Assembly (NCBI GenBank): GCA_002633025.1
Contig: NMRB01000429.1
Span: 205,799-269,798, forward strand
Origin: Notospermus geniculatus
Lineage: Eukaryota > Nemertea > Pilidiophora > Heteronemertea > Lineidae
Direction: 5' to 3'
DNA length: 64,000 bases
Shown here: positions 44,152-55,820 of the stretch, in pieces
Layout of the letters: each line of letters begins with the position of its first letter
Numbering within the stretch: position 1 is the stretch's first letter
Program-made: the position numbers and the translations under genes
Notes under the pieces: model-generated
The model's input: only the letters and a program-made list of their open reading frames with translations
What the model was told of the DNA's origin: nothing
Database searches by the model: none

Positions 44152-44238
44152 TATTGTGTTTACTTGTGGTGTCTGTTGCACAGGCCTGGCATTTTGCCCA
44201 TGTTGAAGTTAGGGTGAATCATAGTTTAGCGTCGTCGT

Positions 44239-44479
44239 ATACGGGAGAATCCAACTTTAAGTTGTAATACCTCGACGCGAGTTCGTGTCATAAAGATTTT
44301 CTAACTTCTAATAATACCGTAATATAGTAGGGGTAGCACAATGGTAAATGGAACAGCTTGTATTAACCTAAGCTGTTCCATCTACCTATATGCTACGCCT
44401 ACTATATTACGGTATTATTTGAACTTACAAAAATTTTATGACCTGCACTCGCGTCGAGGTAAGTTGGATTCTCCCGTAT
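44239..44479. mobile_element. Hairpin-forming MITE, 240 bp
   Basis: ATACGGGAGAATCCAACTT and AAGTTGGATTCTCCCGTAT are exact inverted ends. Inner arms include ACCTCGACGCGAG, AATAATACCGTAATATAGTAG and GGAACAGCTT, so nearly the whole element folds. Confidence 0.85.
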
Positions 44480-44627
44480 CTGCCCCGCCGCTTTCCGCGT
44501 TCGCGGAATGTATGAACAAAATAAATGTGAAAAAAATGGAGTTCTAAGAATGCAGGACCTAGTTACACAATATAAGGCTGTCGTCAACTATGGAGGCGGT
44601 TTTACATCGAAGACACCAGAGTGCATG

Positions 44628-45330
44628 TATACTCCGAATCTAAGTTAGATGGGATGCGGATCAACACCGGTGTTTTCTCTAGTGGAATGGGAGTAAGTCC
44701 GCGTCTGTTTGTAAGTATTATGTTCGGCTACAGGTGACTAAAGATCGCTTGCGACATTGCGCAGGTTCAAAAGTGCCAGAACAATACGCGATTCACTCCA
44801 CGTATCGCCATCTGTAGCCGAACTTACTGACCTCAAATCCAGCAGTGGAAGCGGTCTTATTTATATGCGGATAGACACCGGTACTAATATGACCGGATGT
44901 AAAAGCTGTAATAGAAGCGCAGCTATTATGTCCGTGTTTAATACGTCCGGCTCTCAGTAAGTGCGGATCTATTAAGCTCGGATAGCATAGCCGAGTATAC
45001 TCCGAATCTAAATTAAATGCGGATCAACAACGGTGTTTTCTCTAGTGGAATGGCAATAAGTCCGGGTCTATTTGTAGTATTATATTCGGCTACAGGTGGC
45101 TTAAGATCGCTTGCGACATTGCGCATGCTCAAAGGTACCAGAACAATACGCGGGTTATTCCACGTATCGCTATTTGTGGCCGATCTTACTAATCTCAAAT
45201 CCAGTAGTGGAAGTGAAAGCCGTGAAATATCCGGTCTTATTTATATTCGGATAGAAACCGGTACTGATAAGACTGGATATGAAAGTTGCAATGGAAGCGC
45301 AGCTTATATTAAAAAGATCATGGTTTACTA
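44628..45330. repeat. Direct duplication of a 370-bp unit
   Basis: TATACTCCGAATCTAA, GCGGATCAACA and GGTGTTTTCTCTAGTGGAAT recur in the same order at about 44628-44960 and 44997-45330. Each unit contains the inverted pair GTTCGGCTACA / TGTAGCCGAAC or a decayed form of it. Confidence 0.8.
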
Positions 45331-46274
45331 TTTCCTAAGCCCTTGTTGAACAATAACAAGCCGCCCATGGGCGATGCGCTCAGCTGACAATATTGATTTT
45401 AAGTGTAATTTAGTTGTACTTGTAAGCACATGCTCTAGCCCGAAAACCCTCCCCGAACTTGGCTTTAAATTTAAAGTCGTGAATTTTATGACTTTAAGGC
45501 ACACAAGTAAAATAGCAGTGTTTCCCCCAATGATATTGTGAGCTCTACATGCACTAGAAGATGATGATATGAATATCAACACCGCTCCAGGTAACAGGGT
45601 AAAGCTGCTGGGTTGCCTGGATGCCTTACTGGTTAGTGAGACCACAACACTAATTCATGGTGGCAAGGTTGAACATGATCTGATGTTAATCAATTCATGC
45701 TCCAAGAGACAAATGTACCTACATGAATGATCTAAGTTGCCAAGTGGGCATTGAGACTGTTGCCACACATAAAAGAATGAGTTGAAGTATGTTACCTTAC
45801 CTGATGAAAGATTAGTCAGGCTATAACAGCATGTTGAACTTCTCATGTGATGAAAAGCATGGTGGCCATTTTTCAGCTAAGGTTCGACATAGTATCAGTC
45901 CAGTCTCAGTGTTACCGCTGGCTATGTAGAAAATATCAACCTATCTATCCCATCACATTTTATCACATTTTGTCTACATATTTACCACAGGGGCTGAGAT
46001 ATTGCGATATTTCTTTTTACGTGAGATGCCGCGTGGAGAGCCTAATAGAAGTCAAATTACACTCATTTTTTGTTTTCGAGCAGAATTCACCCAGGGCTAC
46101 CTTCAGATGAAACTTGGAGTCTCCAGCTATTACGGTTACAAAACGTCGGGTGTAGTTTGACAGAAGGAGTGACGGACTGACACGTGACTCCACTGAATAG
46201 TTATTTGACTAGCTCTGTTGACCATGCTGACCTTTTGTCAGCTGAGCTAAAAATGCGTGTAAAACTCCTATTTC

Positions 46275-46812
46275 CATATTCATAAACATAATTAAGTCAA
46301 AGCGTGATACGTTTCTTTTGTGTTGAACAAAGGATAAGTGTAACCCTTGGACTTACAGTAGGCTCGCGTATACCCCGCCGTCAAAGCCAGCACCGATTCC
46401 GAAATTTCCTAAGTCCAGAAGAGATGTCGATTTTTACCCTGACAATAGGGCCTGGTATGATCGACGATTTGACAAGGGTAGTTATGAGAGTTGCACGTAC
46501 TATTACGAGAAATGACCAATCGTCTGTGCAAAGGCCTAGACCATGAAAACGTTCAGGTCACTTCTTCTGTGTACATGTATTCCGTTTTCATGGTCTAGGC
46601 CTATGCACAGACGATTGGTCATTTCTCGTAATACGCGTGCAACTCTCATAACTACATGTACCCTTGTCAAATCGTCGATCATACCAGGCCCTATTGTCTG
46701 GGTAAAAATCAACATCTCTTCTGGACTTAGGAAATTTCGGAATCGGTGCTGGCTTTGACGGCGGGGTAAACGCGAGCTTACTGTAGGTAGTTTTATGAAT
46801 ATGGACCATTTT
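46275..46812. mobile_element. Foldback element with a large inverted insertion
   Basis: The ends (CCATATTCATAAA and TTTTATGAATATGG) and the left 75 bp match the palindromic element at 57740-57841. In place of its right arm lies a hairpin at about 46356-46790 with arms of about 200 bp and a 30-bp loop, starting CAGTAGGCTCGCG and ending CGCGAGCTTACTG. Confidence 0.75.
46359..46515 (+). other. Possible captured exon, present as two inverted copies
   Basis: In the left arm of the hairpin one frame reads PSKPAPIPKFPKSRRDV then DFYPDNRAWYDRRF and SYESCTYYEK to a stop at 46513-46515. The composition looks protein-like and a CTTACAG acceptor-like string precedes it. The right arm holds the same sequence reversed, with a one-base loss that shifts the frame after SYESC. 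I do not recognise the protein. Chance openness over 150 bp cannot be excluded. Confidence 0.25.
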
Positions 46813-47342
46813 TAGATTACAGTCACACTGGCCGTTAATCTTTTTAAAAACCTTCAATGTCAGTTCGGCAATAAACGATTTTAGCTAATATAGTCCACAC
46901 CTGAGTTCCGTACGTTGAACACGTAAATGTAACATACATGTATCTAGGCTAAAACATTGTCTTTCGGCGGTGGAGTAAATGCGCGTACCGTCTTATATGA
47001 GTTGCTCAGAACACCCTTCGGCCTCTTCACTCACACTCGTGATCACTATCAGTATTGAAGTGGCTTCTTCAGTTTCATCGATTTCTCGGCGAGGGTAAAG
47101 AAAGCAATAAAACGAATAGATATTCATAGCTTTATTCAGGTTGATCTGTTGATTATTTGATTTAGACAAAGTTAGACGAATACATCTACATCTATAATGC
47201 CAAAAAGAATGAAATGGTCCATGGGCCATGTGCTCACCTGGGTGAATGTACCAGAACTAAATGACAAATATTAAATGAAATGTCCCAGGGCAAGCCTTGA
47301 GTTCCTGGGTAATATGAATATGGTCAAAACATTCGCGCTTAA

Positions 47343-47581
47343 AGGAGTTAGACGCCGAAGTTGTAAACACGCTGGTTTGTTTACAAATATGGTCGGCAAA
47401 CTAGTTTTATTCCTTCGTGCAGGTGGCAGCACCCGTGATCGTTAGACTGGTTCCTGGTCCGATGCAACTCACTCACGATATTCATGTCAGTACATATCAC
47501 CGACAATAGGTGGCAGCACCGCAGGCGTCCGTGGATAGAGAACCAGTGAGTGAGTGTTTACAACTTCGGCGTCTAACTCCT
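47343..47581. mobile_element. MITE flanked by TTAA, 239 bp
   Basis: AGGAGTTAGACGCCGAAGTTG and its exact reverse complement are bounded by TTAA at 47339-47342 and 47582-47585. CAGGTGGCAGCAC and ATAGGTGGCAGCAC inside recall the element at 14254. Confidence 0.85.
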
Positions 47582-47589
47582 TTAAGTAA

Positions 47590-50070
47590 TTTATGACATT
47601 TGTGCCAGTCCATTTTCCAATATGGCCGCTTGGTAACCAAATATTAGGGCAATTGGACGAGAATATCCTGTACACATAGAGGGTACGGTACCTAGATACA
47701 TGATCACACCAAATTAGAAGGACGGTGGAGCATCATCATTGTTGGATGAAGGAATGTTGGTCAGGGGTAGCATCATCACCTTGAAAGTTTCAGGAAAATT
47801 GGTCAAGTAGTTTCCAAAATTGGCCCATTTTGACAGATCCTGTCTTAAGTTTCCAGCCCCTTTAACACCACCCACCCTTCCTCTAAAACTGCGGTACACC
47901 TTACATGCCCAATATCAAACCTGCTCCGAAATAATCAACTGACCGCCAGGCCCATGGGCCTCTTGTTGCATACAACATACTGCTTCCGCATCCGCATTCC
48001 GGGTATCTGGTAAACACATCTTACAACAAATTGCTTCTCGAGCTCGCCCTACCCTCATTTACAGATGTTGTTTGATCAGAACTCCCTGAGTTACCTCGCA
48101 ACCCCGGAATTCGCATTATCACCCTCACGTATGACTCCGCCTTGTGTAGATAGACCGTGGCCGGGATTGGTCTCCAAGAGGGGGTCATCCATCTGCCCGT
48201 GTCTCCTGCCCCCAGTCCCAGTTTGTCACACTTTTTGGCCGCATAGGCCCTGTGACATGATACACGTCTGCTATGTGGACTTTTTAAAAATTCAGGGTTC
48301 ATAATGGAAGTATTTCTTCACGGGAGAGGCCTTGGAGAGGTCGCAGAGAAATTTAAAGCAGAAAATGTAAGAGTATTTTAAGCAAGAAAGATTTTTTTTT
48401 CAAAAGTGGTCGGAAGATGGCCAGGACGGATAAAAGGCCATCACAGTAATTTTGCGAAAAATAACTTGCTCGCCGCATGAGAGTACTAATTTTTAGTCCC
48501 AAAAATCCCAGCCCAAAACAACCAAGAAGGCGTGGACCCACAGAGTGGCTTTATTTGGGAGATGGAGAAGAGAGTGGGAAATATCGGCGGTTTCACAGGC
48601 AATCGAACGTTGGCGCTAATGATTCATTGCCTGAAATATTCCTCGCGTCGTGTTTTTGCTTGTCAGTGGTCGCCTAAATCCGTTCTTATTTTCATCCAAT
48701 TTATTTCCAGATAATGGTCAAGGTATGATCGCGTTCAGTTTTCGCTTATGTGGAAGTTGGCCTTATAAAGGCCCGTTCCCCCGCACAGTTTGTCCGCCGT
48801 CTTTTTTCCGTTGATGTGTCATTTTTCACAGGCAAAAGGTAGTAACAAGATTATGCCCATTAAATCAGGATAGCCAAATGCCGATTGCCTGTGTGACCAC
48901 CGAATGTCCACTCTCTGCTTCTGGAAACGCACAAACACGCCGCCTAACGGTGACATTCTTAACTTTGACCTCTGTGATCTTAAAAAGGAAAGGCCAAATC
49001 AAAACTCGGTTACATATGACGAACATCCTTGTTGTACTATACCTACAATAACATTTTCGATATAATTCGGTCATTAGTTCGCAGGCGTTATTGCAGTTTT
49101 TGCGTTTTCGGTTTGGCTGGTGTTATTTGGCGAGTCGCTCTCTGTGCAAGGATCCGTCATGTTCTTAGATGGCGAGCCGCTCTCTGAGCAGATTTGTGTT
49201 GCGCAGTTGCACAGCGAGCCGGATGGATGTGCAGTGAACAAATTCAGCCTTGCTCAGCGAGCTGGTGGTCCTCATTAATTATTCATGAGGAGGTGTTGGC
49301 GAGTGGCCCTCTCTATTAAAAATGATGCTACATGTACGAATAATTTCTAAATTATGAAAGTCCATATTTCAGCAGATTACATATTTGTTTCGTGGTTTTA
49401 GAGTATTTACAGAAAAAAAGAAAAGGCCAAGAGAAAAAAAGGAGACAGGAAAGTGGTGAAAAAAGTTGCCCAAGGCGGGAGTCGAACCGGGACCTAACGT
49501 TTACTAGCGACACGCTCTAGCCACTGAGCTACCGAGACAGCTGGCAACGGCGCGGTTTCATTGCCCAATCTTGAGCGGTGGTATGACTATTCATTGTTTT
49601 CTTGCCATCTAATACCAATTTCAGTGTTTGGAAAGCATTTTGCTTGTCAAATAACAACTCAAATATTCATGTTTCTTTTAAAATCAACAAAACTAGGCCA
49701 AAAACTGGCATAAACCGGAGGCCACAGCTCTTTTTTCACCGATATTTGATCGAAGTGGAAGGGCGGTCATTCGAATCCGCCATTTTGCTGTTTTGTAATC
49801 TCGATTTTCATTGGTCGCTGAGGTCGGGCGCGCTGTCTAAGCTGAAACGAAGTGACTGCACAGAGAGCTGGGCTCGCCGAATAGTCACTCCCTTTCGGTT
49901 TGGGCCAAACCATGAAATAGATTGGATTGAAACTTGGTGTCTGAGGTCATCTGACGCAGGAACTGGTGTGGTCGTTTGTACAGAGTCAAAACTGCGTATC
50001 TTGCCGACCATGTAAGTTTTGTGCTCCTCCCAGCAGAGAACAGTAGCACGTTACAGTCTGTGATAGTGAG
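47590..50070. other. No supported gene apart from a tRNA-like SINE head
   Basis: Short frames only. GGCGAGTCGCTCTCTGTGC and GGCGAGCCGCTCTCTGAGC (49130 and 49170) form a short direct repeat. Confidence 0.4.
49470..49545 (-). mobile_element. tRNA-like sequence, SINE head type 2
   Basis: On the minus strand: CTCGGTAGCTCAGTGGCTAGAGCG (box A) and CCCGGTTCGACTCCCG (box B). A purine-rich tract at 49400-49460 adjoins it, as at 36047. The anticodon arm does not pair well, so it is not called a tRNA gene. Confidence 0.55.
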
Positions 50071-50075
50071 AAAAC

Positions 50076-50443
50076 TATAAGTGTATGCCTTTTGGTGGTC
50101 TCTTTCAGTGATATACACTTATGAAAATGATAATCCTCCTATTGCCCTCTGTTTGGCGGAACCAATATATAACAAGAGTGGATTTAAGGTTTTGTCACTG
50201 AACGAATGGCCACAGCGCTTGGGGTATACATGTATACATGTCTGTTCCTTTCAAGTACCTTTTTACTGTTTTATGATAATATCTCTCACTCAGTATGAAC
50301 CTAATGATAAAAACGTTCATTCCAGATCGACCAGCACGTCATACTGCTGATGACAGATTCACAGCTGAAAGAGTATTTGCCACAGTATGGTGATCGTTTG
50401 GCGGTGACCAACTTTTGCTCTAGACTTTTAGCCAGAGAGGAAA
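50076..50443. repeat. Duplicated 368-bp block, copy 1
   Basis: Direct, almost identical copy of 50644-51011, ending exactly at a single N (50444). It contains the SAM-like exon of the gene remnant downstream. Confidence 0.9.
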
Positions 50444-50444
50444 N
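50444..50444. other. Single N at a duplication junction
   Basis: One undetermined base directly after the first of two near-identical blocks, as at 20198. Confidence 0.9.
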
Positions 50445-50643
50445 GAGGGTCAGTTTCACTTTTGTCGACTTGTAAATGATGTCAATTAAACCTAGGTGTT
50501 CTGTGGAATAAAAGTGCGGTCCGCCGTTGAAAAGAAACTCAACCCTGACTAGGCCTTTCATAACTTGGCCTGGATCGTGTATAGTCAATAATCCGTGTAG
50601 TTCGCATGTTGGCCGTGGTGGCCGGATAAGTCATATTATACAG

Positions 50644-51011
50644 TATAAGTGTGTGCCTTTTGGTGGTCTCTTTCAGTGATATACACTTATGAAAATGATA
50701 ATCATCCTATTCCCCTCTGTTTGGCGGAACCAATATATAACAAGAGTGGATTTAAGGTTTTGTCACTGAACGAATGGCCACAGCGCTTGGGGTATACATG
50801 TATACATGTCTGTTCCTTTCAAGTACCTTTTTACTGTTTTATGATAACATCTCTCACTCAGTATGAACCTAATGATAAAAACGTTCATTCCAGATCGACC
50901 AGCACGTCATACTGCTGATGACAGATTCACAGCTGAAAGAGTATTTGCCACAGTATGGTGATCGTTTGGCGGTGACCAACTTTTGCTCTAGACTTTTAGC
51001 CAGAGAGGAAA
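50644..51011. repeat. Duplicated 368-bp block, copy 2
   Basis: Copy that continues into the gene remnant. Differences from copy 1 are a few substitutions. Confidence 0.9.
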
Positions 51012-52180
51012 GTCCCGTAAGGATAACCTGCTGGATAAACTGAGGTCAAAGTTAAAACGGAAGCATGGACGTCACTGAATGTAAGGAAGAGGACGACTCT
51101 AATATGCCAAAACTTGGTAGTCACACAGAAACCAAGCTTGTTCATGCCCGTAAGTTTGGCAACAGGAACGCAAAGCGGGCCAAGCGGTTCATTGAAATTG
51201 GATGGCTGAATCGGGAAACGGACACCGGGCACAGCAGACAGGTCCGTAGTAAGAGTGGTGGAGGGACACGAAAAGTACTGGTGGACAAATCCATTAAACC
51301 ATTGGAAATACTGGCAATTGCAAAAACGCTTTATTACGTCAGCTCAAGGGGACGAAGATGAGTTCGAATTTGAGGTCATGGACTTCAAACATCACTCCCT
51401 GGAACCAACCGATACGGTTGGAGAACTCTTTATGAAAATACCAAAACGAATATGTTGCGGTTCTACCTTGTTACTACCCGCAAGACAGAAAAGGCTAAAA
51501 GGCCCAAGAAGGCGCATCGAGTCGGGCAACAACCAGACGTGTGCTTCAGCCGCTCTCGGGTCTGCTATGCAAAGCTCAAGTGCTCCGTCAGCTCCGGCAT
51601 TCAATAGCTTATCTGATGCTGCTTCCGAAGTGATGCCTGGCAACGTTCCACCTGATGAACAACCGAATTTTCGCTCATCAAACGAACTATTGATCAGACT
51701 GGGTGCCACTTTCGATGATCTCCTTCATGCCTTTATGAAAGATACGCAACTTGGTAGCCTGCTCCCCACCGGTGAAATAGAGGCAGGGGAAGACTTCGGT
51801 GGTGTATTGAGAGATACATGTACCATGTCAGAATTCTGGGAAGAATTTTATAAACAATGCACCCCTGGAAAGGACGCAAAGGTGCCATATCTACGACATG
51901 GTTACGGTCAAGAAAAATGGGAGGCTGTGAGTCGCATCCTTATGGTGGGCTATAGAAGCACTGGGTATTTTCCAGTACAAATGTCACGTACTTTCATCAG
52001 ACAGGCAGTCGGCCAATTGACCGTTCTGCCTACTGGAAAGGACCTCATTAAAGACTACCTTTGCTTCTGGCCTGGCTCAGAGAGAGAAACAATTCAAAAT
52101 ACGATGGTCGACTTCGATTTGGCAGATCAGGACGACATGCTCGAAATAATTGATCGACACAAAGTTAGACGCATGACAAC

Positions 52181-52645
52181 CGAGGAGCCACGGTGGTGTA
52201 GTGGTTCGGGCCTCAGACTAGCGGTCAGAGGGTCCCGGTGTAACGTTTTTCAGTGATGCCCGTGAGCCAGTGTGACAATACAATAGATTGACGGAATAAG
52301 CGGCGACTTGACAATGAGCGACACACAGAGAAACAGTGAGTCTGTTTCTCAGTGTGTTCCAAACAATGGATGTCACACAAAAAAACGGCCGCACTGAAAA
52401 ACGTTACACTTGGTTCGAATCCCACTGGGCGTGAGACTTTGGGCAAGTCTCTTTGCCTCACTGGCCTCTCTCCACCCAGCGTACCGGTCGGAAATGATCG
52501 GATTGTTAGCGCTGAATGAGCAGTCATCCGAGTTCTACTGAAAGGTTTCATGATAGACTGGGGTTAAAGTGTGAAGTCGGATGACACCTCTACCGTTGTT
52601 GATATCAGACTATAAACTCGAACTTTAACTTTTAACTTTTAATCT
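52181..52645 (+). mobile_element. tRNA-derived SINE, second copy, interrupted by a MITE
   Basis: Same sequence as at 7705-7993: box A TGGTGTAGTGG, GACTAGCGGTCAGAGG, GGTTCGAATC after the MITE, the body, and an ACTTTTAA tail repeated three times. It lies between codons for HKVRRMTT and SADTLHDT of the host remnant. Confidence 0.88.
52239..52408. mobile_element. MITE, 170 bp, inside the SINE
   Basis: Perfect 17-bp terminal inverted repeats TGTAACGTTTTTCAGTG (52239-52255) and CACTGAAAAACGTTACA (52392-52408). It splits the SINE just before its box B. Confidence 0.88.
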
Positions 52646-52919
52646 GCCGACACACTGCATGACACACTCGTTGAATTAGCCCAGAAAGAACTTGTGCAAG
52701 AGCCAATCTTTGTGCTCGAATATTGGAAAGAGGCAATCGAGCGACGTTGATACTGTGTATGGAAGGATGCGACCGACGGCGAAGAAAGTCAAAAACATGA
52801 TGCAATTTCCTGATTCCATAACCGCTCCTCAAAAGGAGGTAAACAAACATAATCCCACATGTCCAACACATGCAAGATGGCAGATTAATGCAGCGCCTCA
52901 TATCGGCAGTGTTTAATTA

Positions 52920-53880
52920 CTATATTTTCAACCTCGACCGCAGCGTATCTAAGGACGCCTGAGAAGTTACAGACCAAAATCGATCGAAATGAAGGAACAA
53001 TCTGCTATTTGTATGTAACCTTTTGGTCTGCGGATGATCCCAAATAGCGCGGGAAATTGTTGGGGCGAGGTTGGCAGAGCGAAGTGGTGTCGTCGGTTTT
53101 TAATAGAGGGAGCATTTTTATCCATGGGTCGAGACAATAGAAGGAGGAATTATGGGACAGGGCCCCAGTTGCCATCTTGGATGATGTTTGAAAGATCTTT
53201 TTGGACCGACAGCGTATTGATCATTGATTTATTGCGATCGCTAAGACGATCGGCGGTCAATAATTTGTCGGTTTGAATCACTTTATGCCGCCTGCCATGT
53301 AGCTAGTAGTTTTTGCGTATCCGGCTCTTGGAAGTTACTTTTACTGGCCAATGTTTACATAAAATGCACGCCATGCACTGCACAATGTACTGTAAGTGTA
53401 CTGCGGGGGCGCTGATGGTTGGGCCCTTTCCGCCTGGCTGGCTTCCAACGTCAACACACAAGGCGATTTGCCCAACAAAATTTCCTGACAAACGCAGGAA
53501 ACCGTTTTGAAAAACCATTATTCATATCTGATAGTTTTATCAATGGGTATTCGTTTTCTGGAAGGACTGAAAATGTAACACCCGGGTGTTTCAATGGGGT
53601 GCATTATTTCCTAGTTCAAGTGAAACAAAGGTCTATTATTCCATCGAAATCGTTCTTTCGTGTTATCTTCAACAATTGTGCCTATGTTTTACAAGCAAAA
53701 AGCAGACGATGGGAGTTAAACAATAACATCATTCATTTGTAGTCAGTCGATTACAACTGTTCTTTTTTGTGCGTGGAATTGACGGAGAGCAATACCAATC
53801 ATCGATAGTGGATATTGATCAACGTGCGGATATATTATAGTATTCAAGAATCAAAGTCTTGAAGCTGCACATTTGATCGC
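52920..53880. other. No supported gene
   Basis: Short frames on both strands overlap one another around 53300-53520. No repeat boundaries or splice-bounded exons were seen. Confidence 0.4.
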
Positions 53881-53890
53881 GCCCTACGTG

Positions 53891-54285
53891 GGCCATGTAG
53901 AATTAGCGGAATCAGCAGATCTGGCGGATTTAGCAGATTCTGTATAAAATTGAATAAGATTTGATAATAAAGGGATTTTTTTAATAATTAAGTAATATAA
54001 TTTTTTCAAGTGTTCTATATGCTGCACAGGTTATAAAGGAAAAGCTGCAACAGCGTCGCGAATGGCACCTGGCCGAACTATTCCTGCAGACCATTTTGTT
54101 GGCCCTGTTTGGATTACCGACTATAAAAGGTATTTTCGCGGTCCTTTATAATCTGTGGGACACATAAAAATTACCGGTACGGTATATTGCTTAATTAGTT
54201 TCCATTCATCATTGTATTTTATTCAGTTTTACATAGAATCCGCTAAATCCGCCAGATCTGCTGATTCCGCTAATTCTACACGGCC
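53891..54285. mobile_element. hAT-like MITE with CCCTACGTG flanks
   Basis: Inverted ends with GTAGAATTAGCGGAATCAGC and GATCTGGCGGATTTAGC are flanked by CCCTACGTG at 53882-53890 and 54286-54294. A direct duplication of 8-9 bp fits hAT-type insertion. The AT-rich interior has no ORF. Confidence 0.75.
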
Positions 54286-54299
54286 CCCTACGTGATGCA

Positions 54300-55820
54300 T
54301 CAATGCTACAAATCTAGAGTTGAGTCAGATTATTTTTTCAGGAATTATAGATACACGTATTGTATGGAAAATCAGGAAGAGAAATCTGGAAGAGTGCCCT
54401 TCGTGAGAGAAACCAATTTTGATGTCACCGTCGATGCTGTTTATATCGTGGTTATAATCATTTTCCGCATTAACAAGGAATATCAGCTTCTGAATTTACC
54501 GTAGGAAACAAAAGTATAGGTGAATTTGCCAAGAATCCAGTGCCATGGTGTGCGCCATGCACTCTTCATTTGTGACCCGAGACAGCAAAATGAGTCGGCG
54601 GAATATACGCCGGAAAGAAGACCCAAGATGACACCAGAGAACAATGACGGAAATGGACGAAGTCTAGGCATTTGACAGACAATCATGAAATCAACTAAAC
54701 ATTTGTGTCACCATCGGTCTCCTTCTGTGCGCATTCCGACTCGCTTTGTTGTCCCGGGTCAGATTAAATGCTTGCATTTATTGGAATAGGTATAACTATA
54801 TTTAAGACCGCCCCCATGAATGGGGGGGGGGGGTCTTCCTTGTTTTTACTGAATTTCTCTGTCTCTCTCTCTCTCTGGATCTCTCCATCCAATCTGCGGT
54901 TTCACCACGATAACTAACGAAAAACGCCATGTATCGCGGTAAAACTTTCAGGAATTATAGATATGCACATTACATTATCACTGAATACATGTAGTAGTGA
55001 CCTTTACAGCTTCTCCTTCTGAAGTTAGTAGGGTGAAGCCAAGTCTCCCTCTTTGGAAAAAAGTCTCCCTGCTTTTAGGAATGGGAGACTTTTATTCTCC
55101 CTATTTCAAAAACCTGGCACCAACCCTGGCCGTTCGATAATTCTCGATCAATCAACTGTGTCTTAGCTCCCAATTTCCAAGGGCGGTCTTTCAAATTGAC
55201 TGGTAAGTCAATTTCTAGTTCCTGCCTATAATATACGTACATGTACAGTCTTGTTAAAAAGTAAAAAGACAGTGATGTTTCCTATTCTGCTGGGATGCCA
55301 GTCGTCATTCATGGATACGATTGCCACACAAAAACATTTTGCTTCAATGATGACTTACCAAATTGAACATTTGTGGCACATTGTCATGATCTGTGGCACA
55401 TTTCAAAATATCAAGAAAAAATCAATTTTTAGAATCCCAGATTTTCATTTCAAAATTAGCTTGGTATTATTCCCTGATGATTTCTAAGAAATTTTGTGAA
55501 AAAAAGTTTCAAAAAATCTCTTTTAGTTTTCAAGAAATACCGAAATATCATCAGGAAAAACATGCTACCGGTATATTTTTGGGACACTTTAAGACTTTCG
55601 TTAAATTCTACGTCTATTGATTGAAGTGAAAATGGTGGAATAGTCAGCATGAAATCATGATGAGAGTCTGTTGACGAGGCGAAAATATGGGAACTATCAA
55701 ATTTTGCAAAATATCAAATTCATTAAAAACGATGATATTCTGTATACATGTGTACATGTATCTGGAAAATAAGAAATGATTGTTAAAAAGTTTCTTCACA
55801 GAAATTCTCAGGATCGACTG
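54300..55820. other. No supported gene; simple repeats
   Basis: Poly-G (54821-54832) and a CT run (54858-54875) are present. Between 55360 and 55600 the sequence is AT-rich with frames that are probably chance. Confidence 0.4.

Larger units (their letters stand above)
50893..52916 (+). pseudogene. G2E3/HECT-like protein gene, frameshifted and split by a SINE
   Basis: After a splice acceptor (CATTCCAG, ending 50892) the translation gives a SAM-like helix block (ILLMTDSQLKEYLPQYGDRL). Then come a basic region, GNRNAKRAKRFIEIGWLN and SKSGGGTRKVLVDKSIKP, and FEFEVMDFKHHSLEP. Later blocks are RLGATFDDLLHAF, VPYLRHGYGQEKWEAVSRIL with GYRSTGYFPVQMSRTF, and DMLEIIDRHKVRRMTT. After the insertion the frame resumes with SADTLHDTLVELAQKEL, then MRPTAKKVKNMMQFPDSIT. 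This order is that of a large animal family often named G2E3-like or HECT-like, expanded in fish and marine invertebrates. At least four frame changes (near 51010, 51330, 51440 and 52755) and the SINE break it, and the terminal HECT lobe is not seen. Ubiquitin-ligase activity is therefore very unlikely. Confidence 0.7.

Noticed and set aside
50081-50350. 89-codon frame present twice (also 50649-50918)
   Set aside because: It lies upstream of the splice acceptor of the G2E3/HECT-like remnant in both copies and is most simply intron; duplication explains its apparent conservation.
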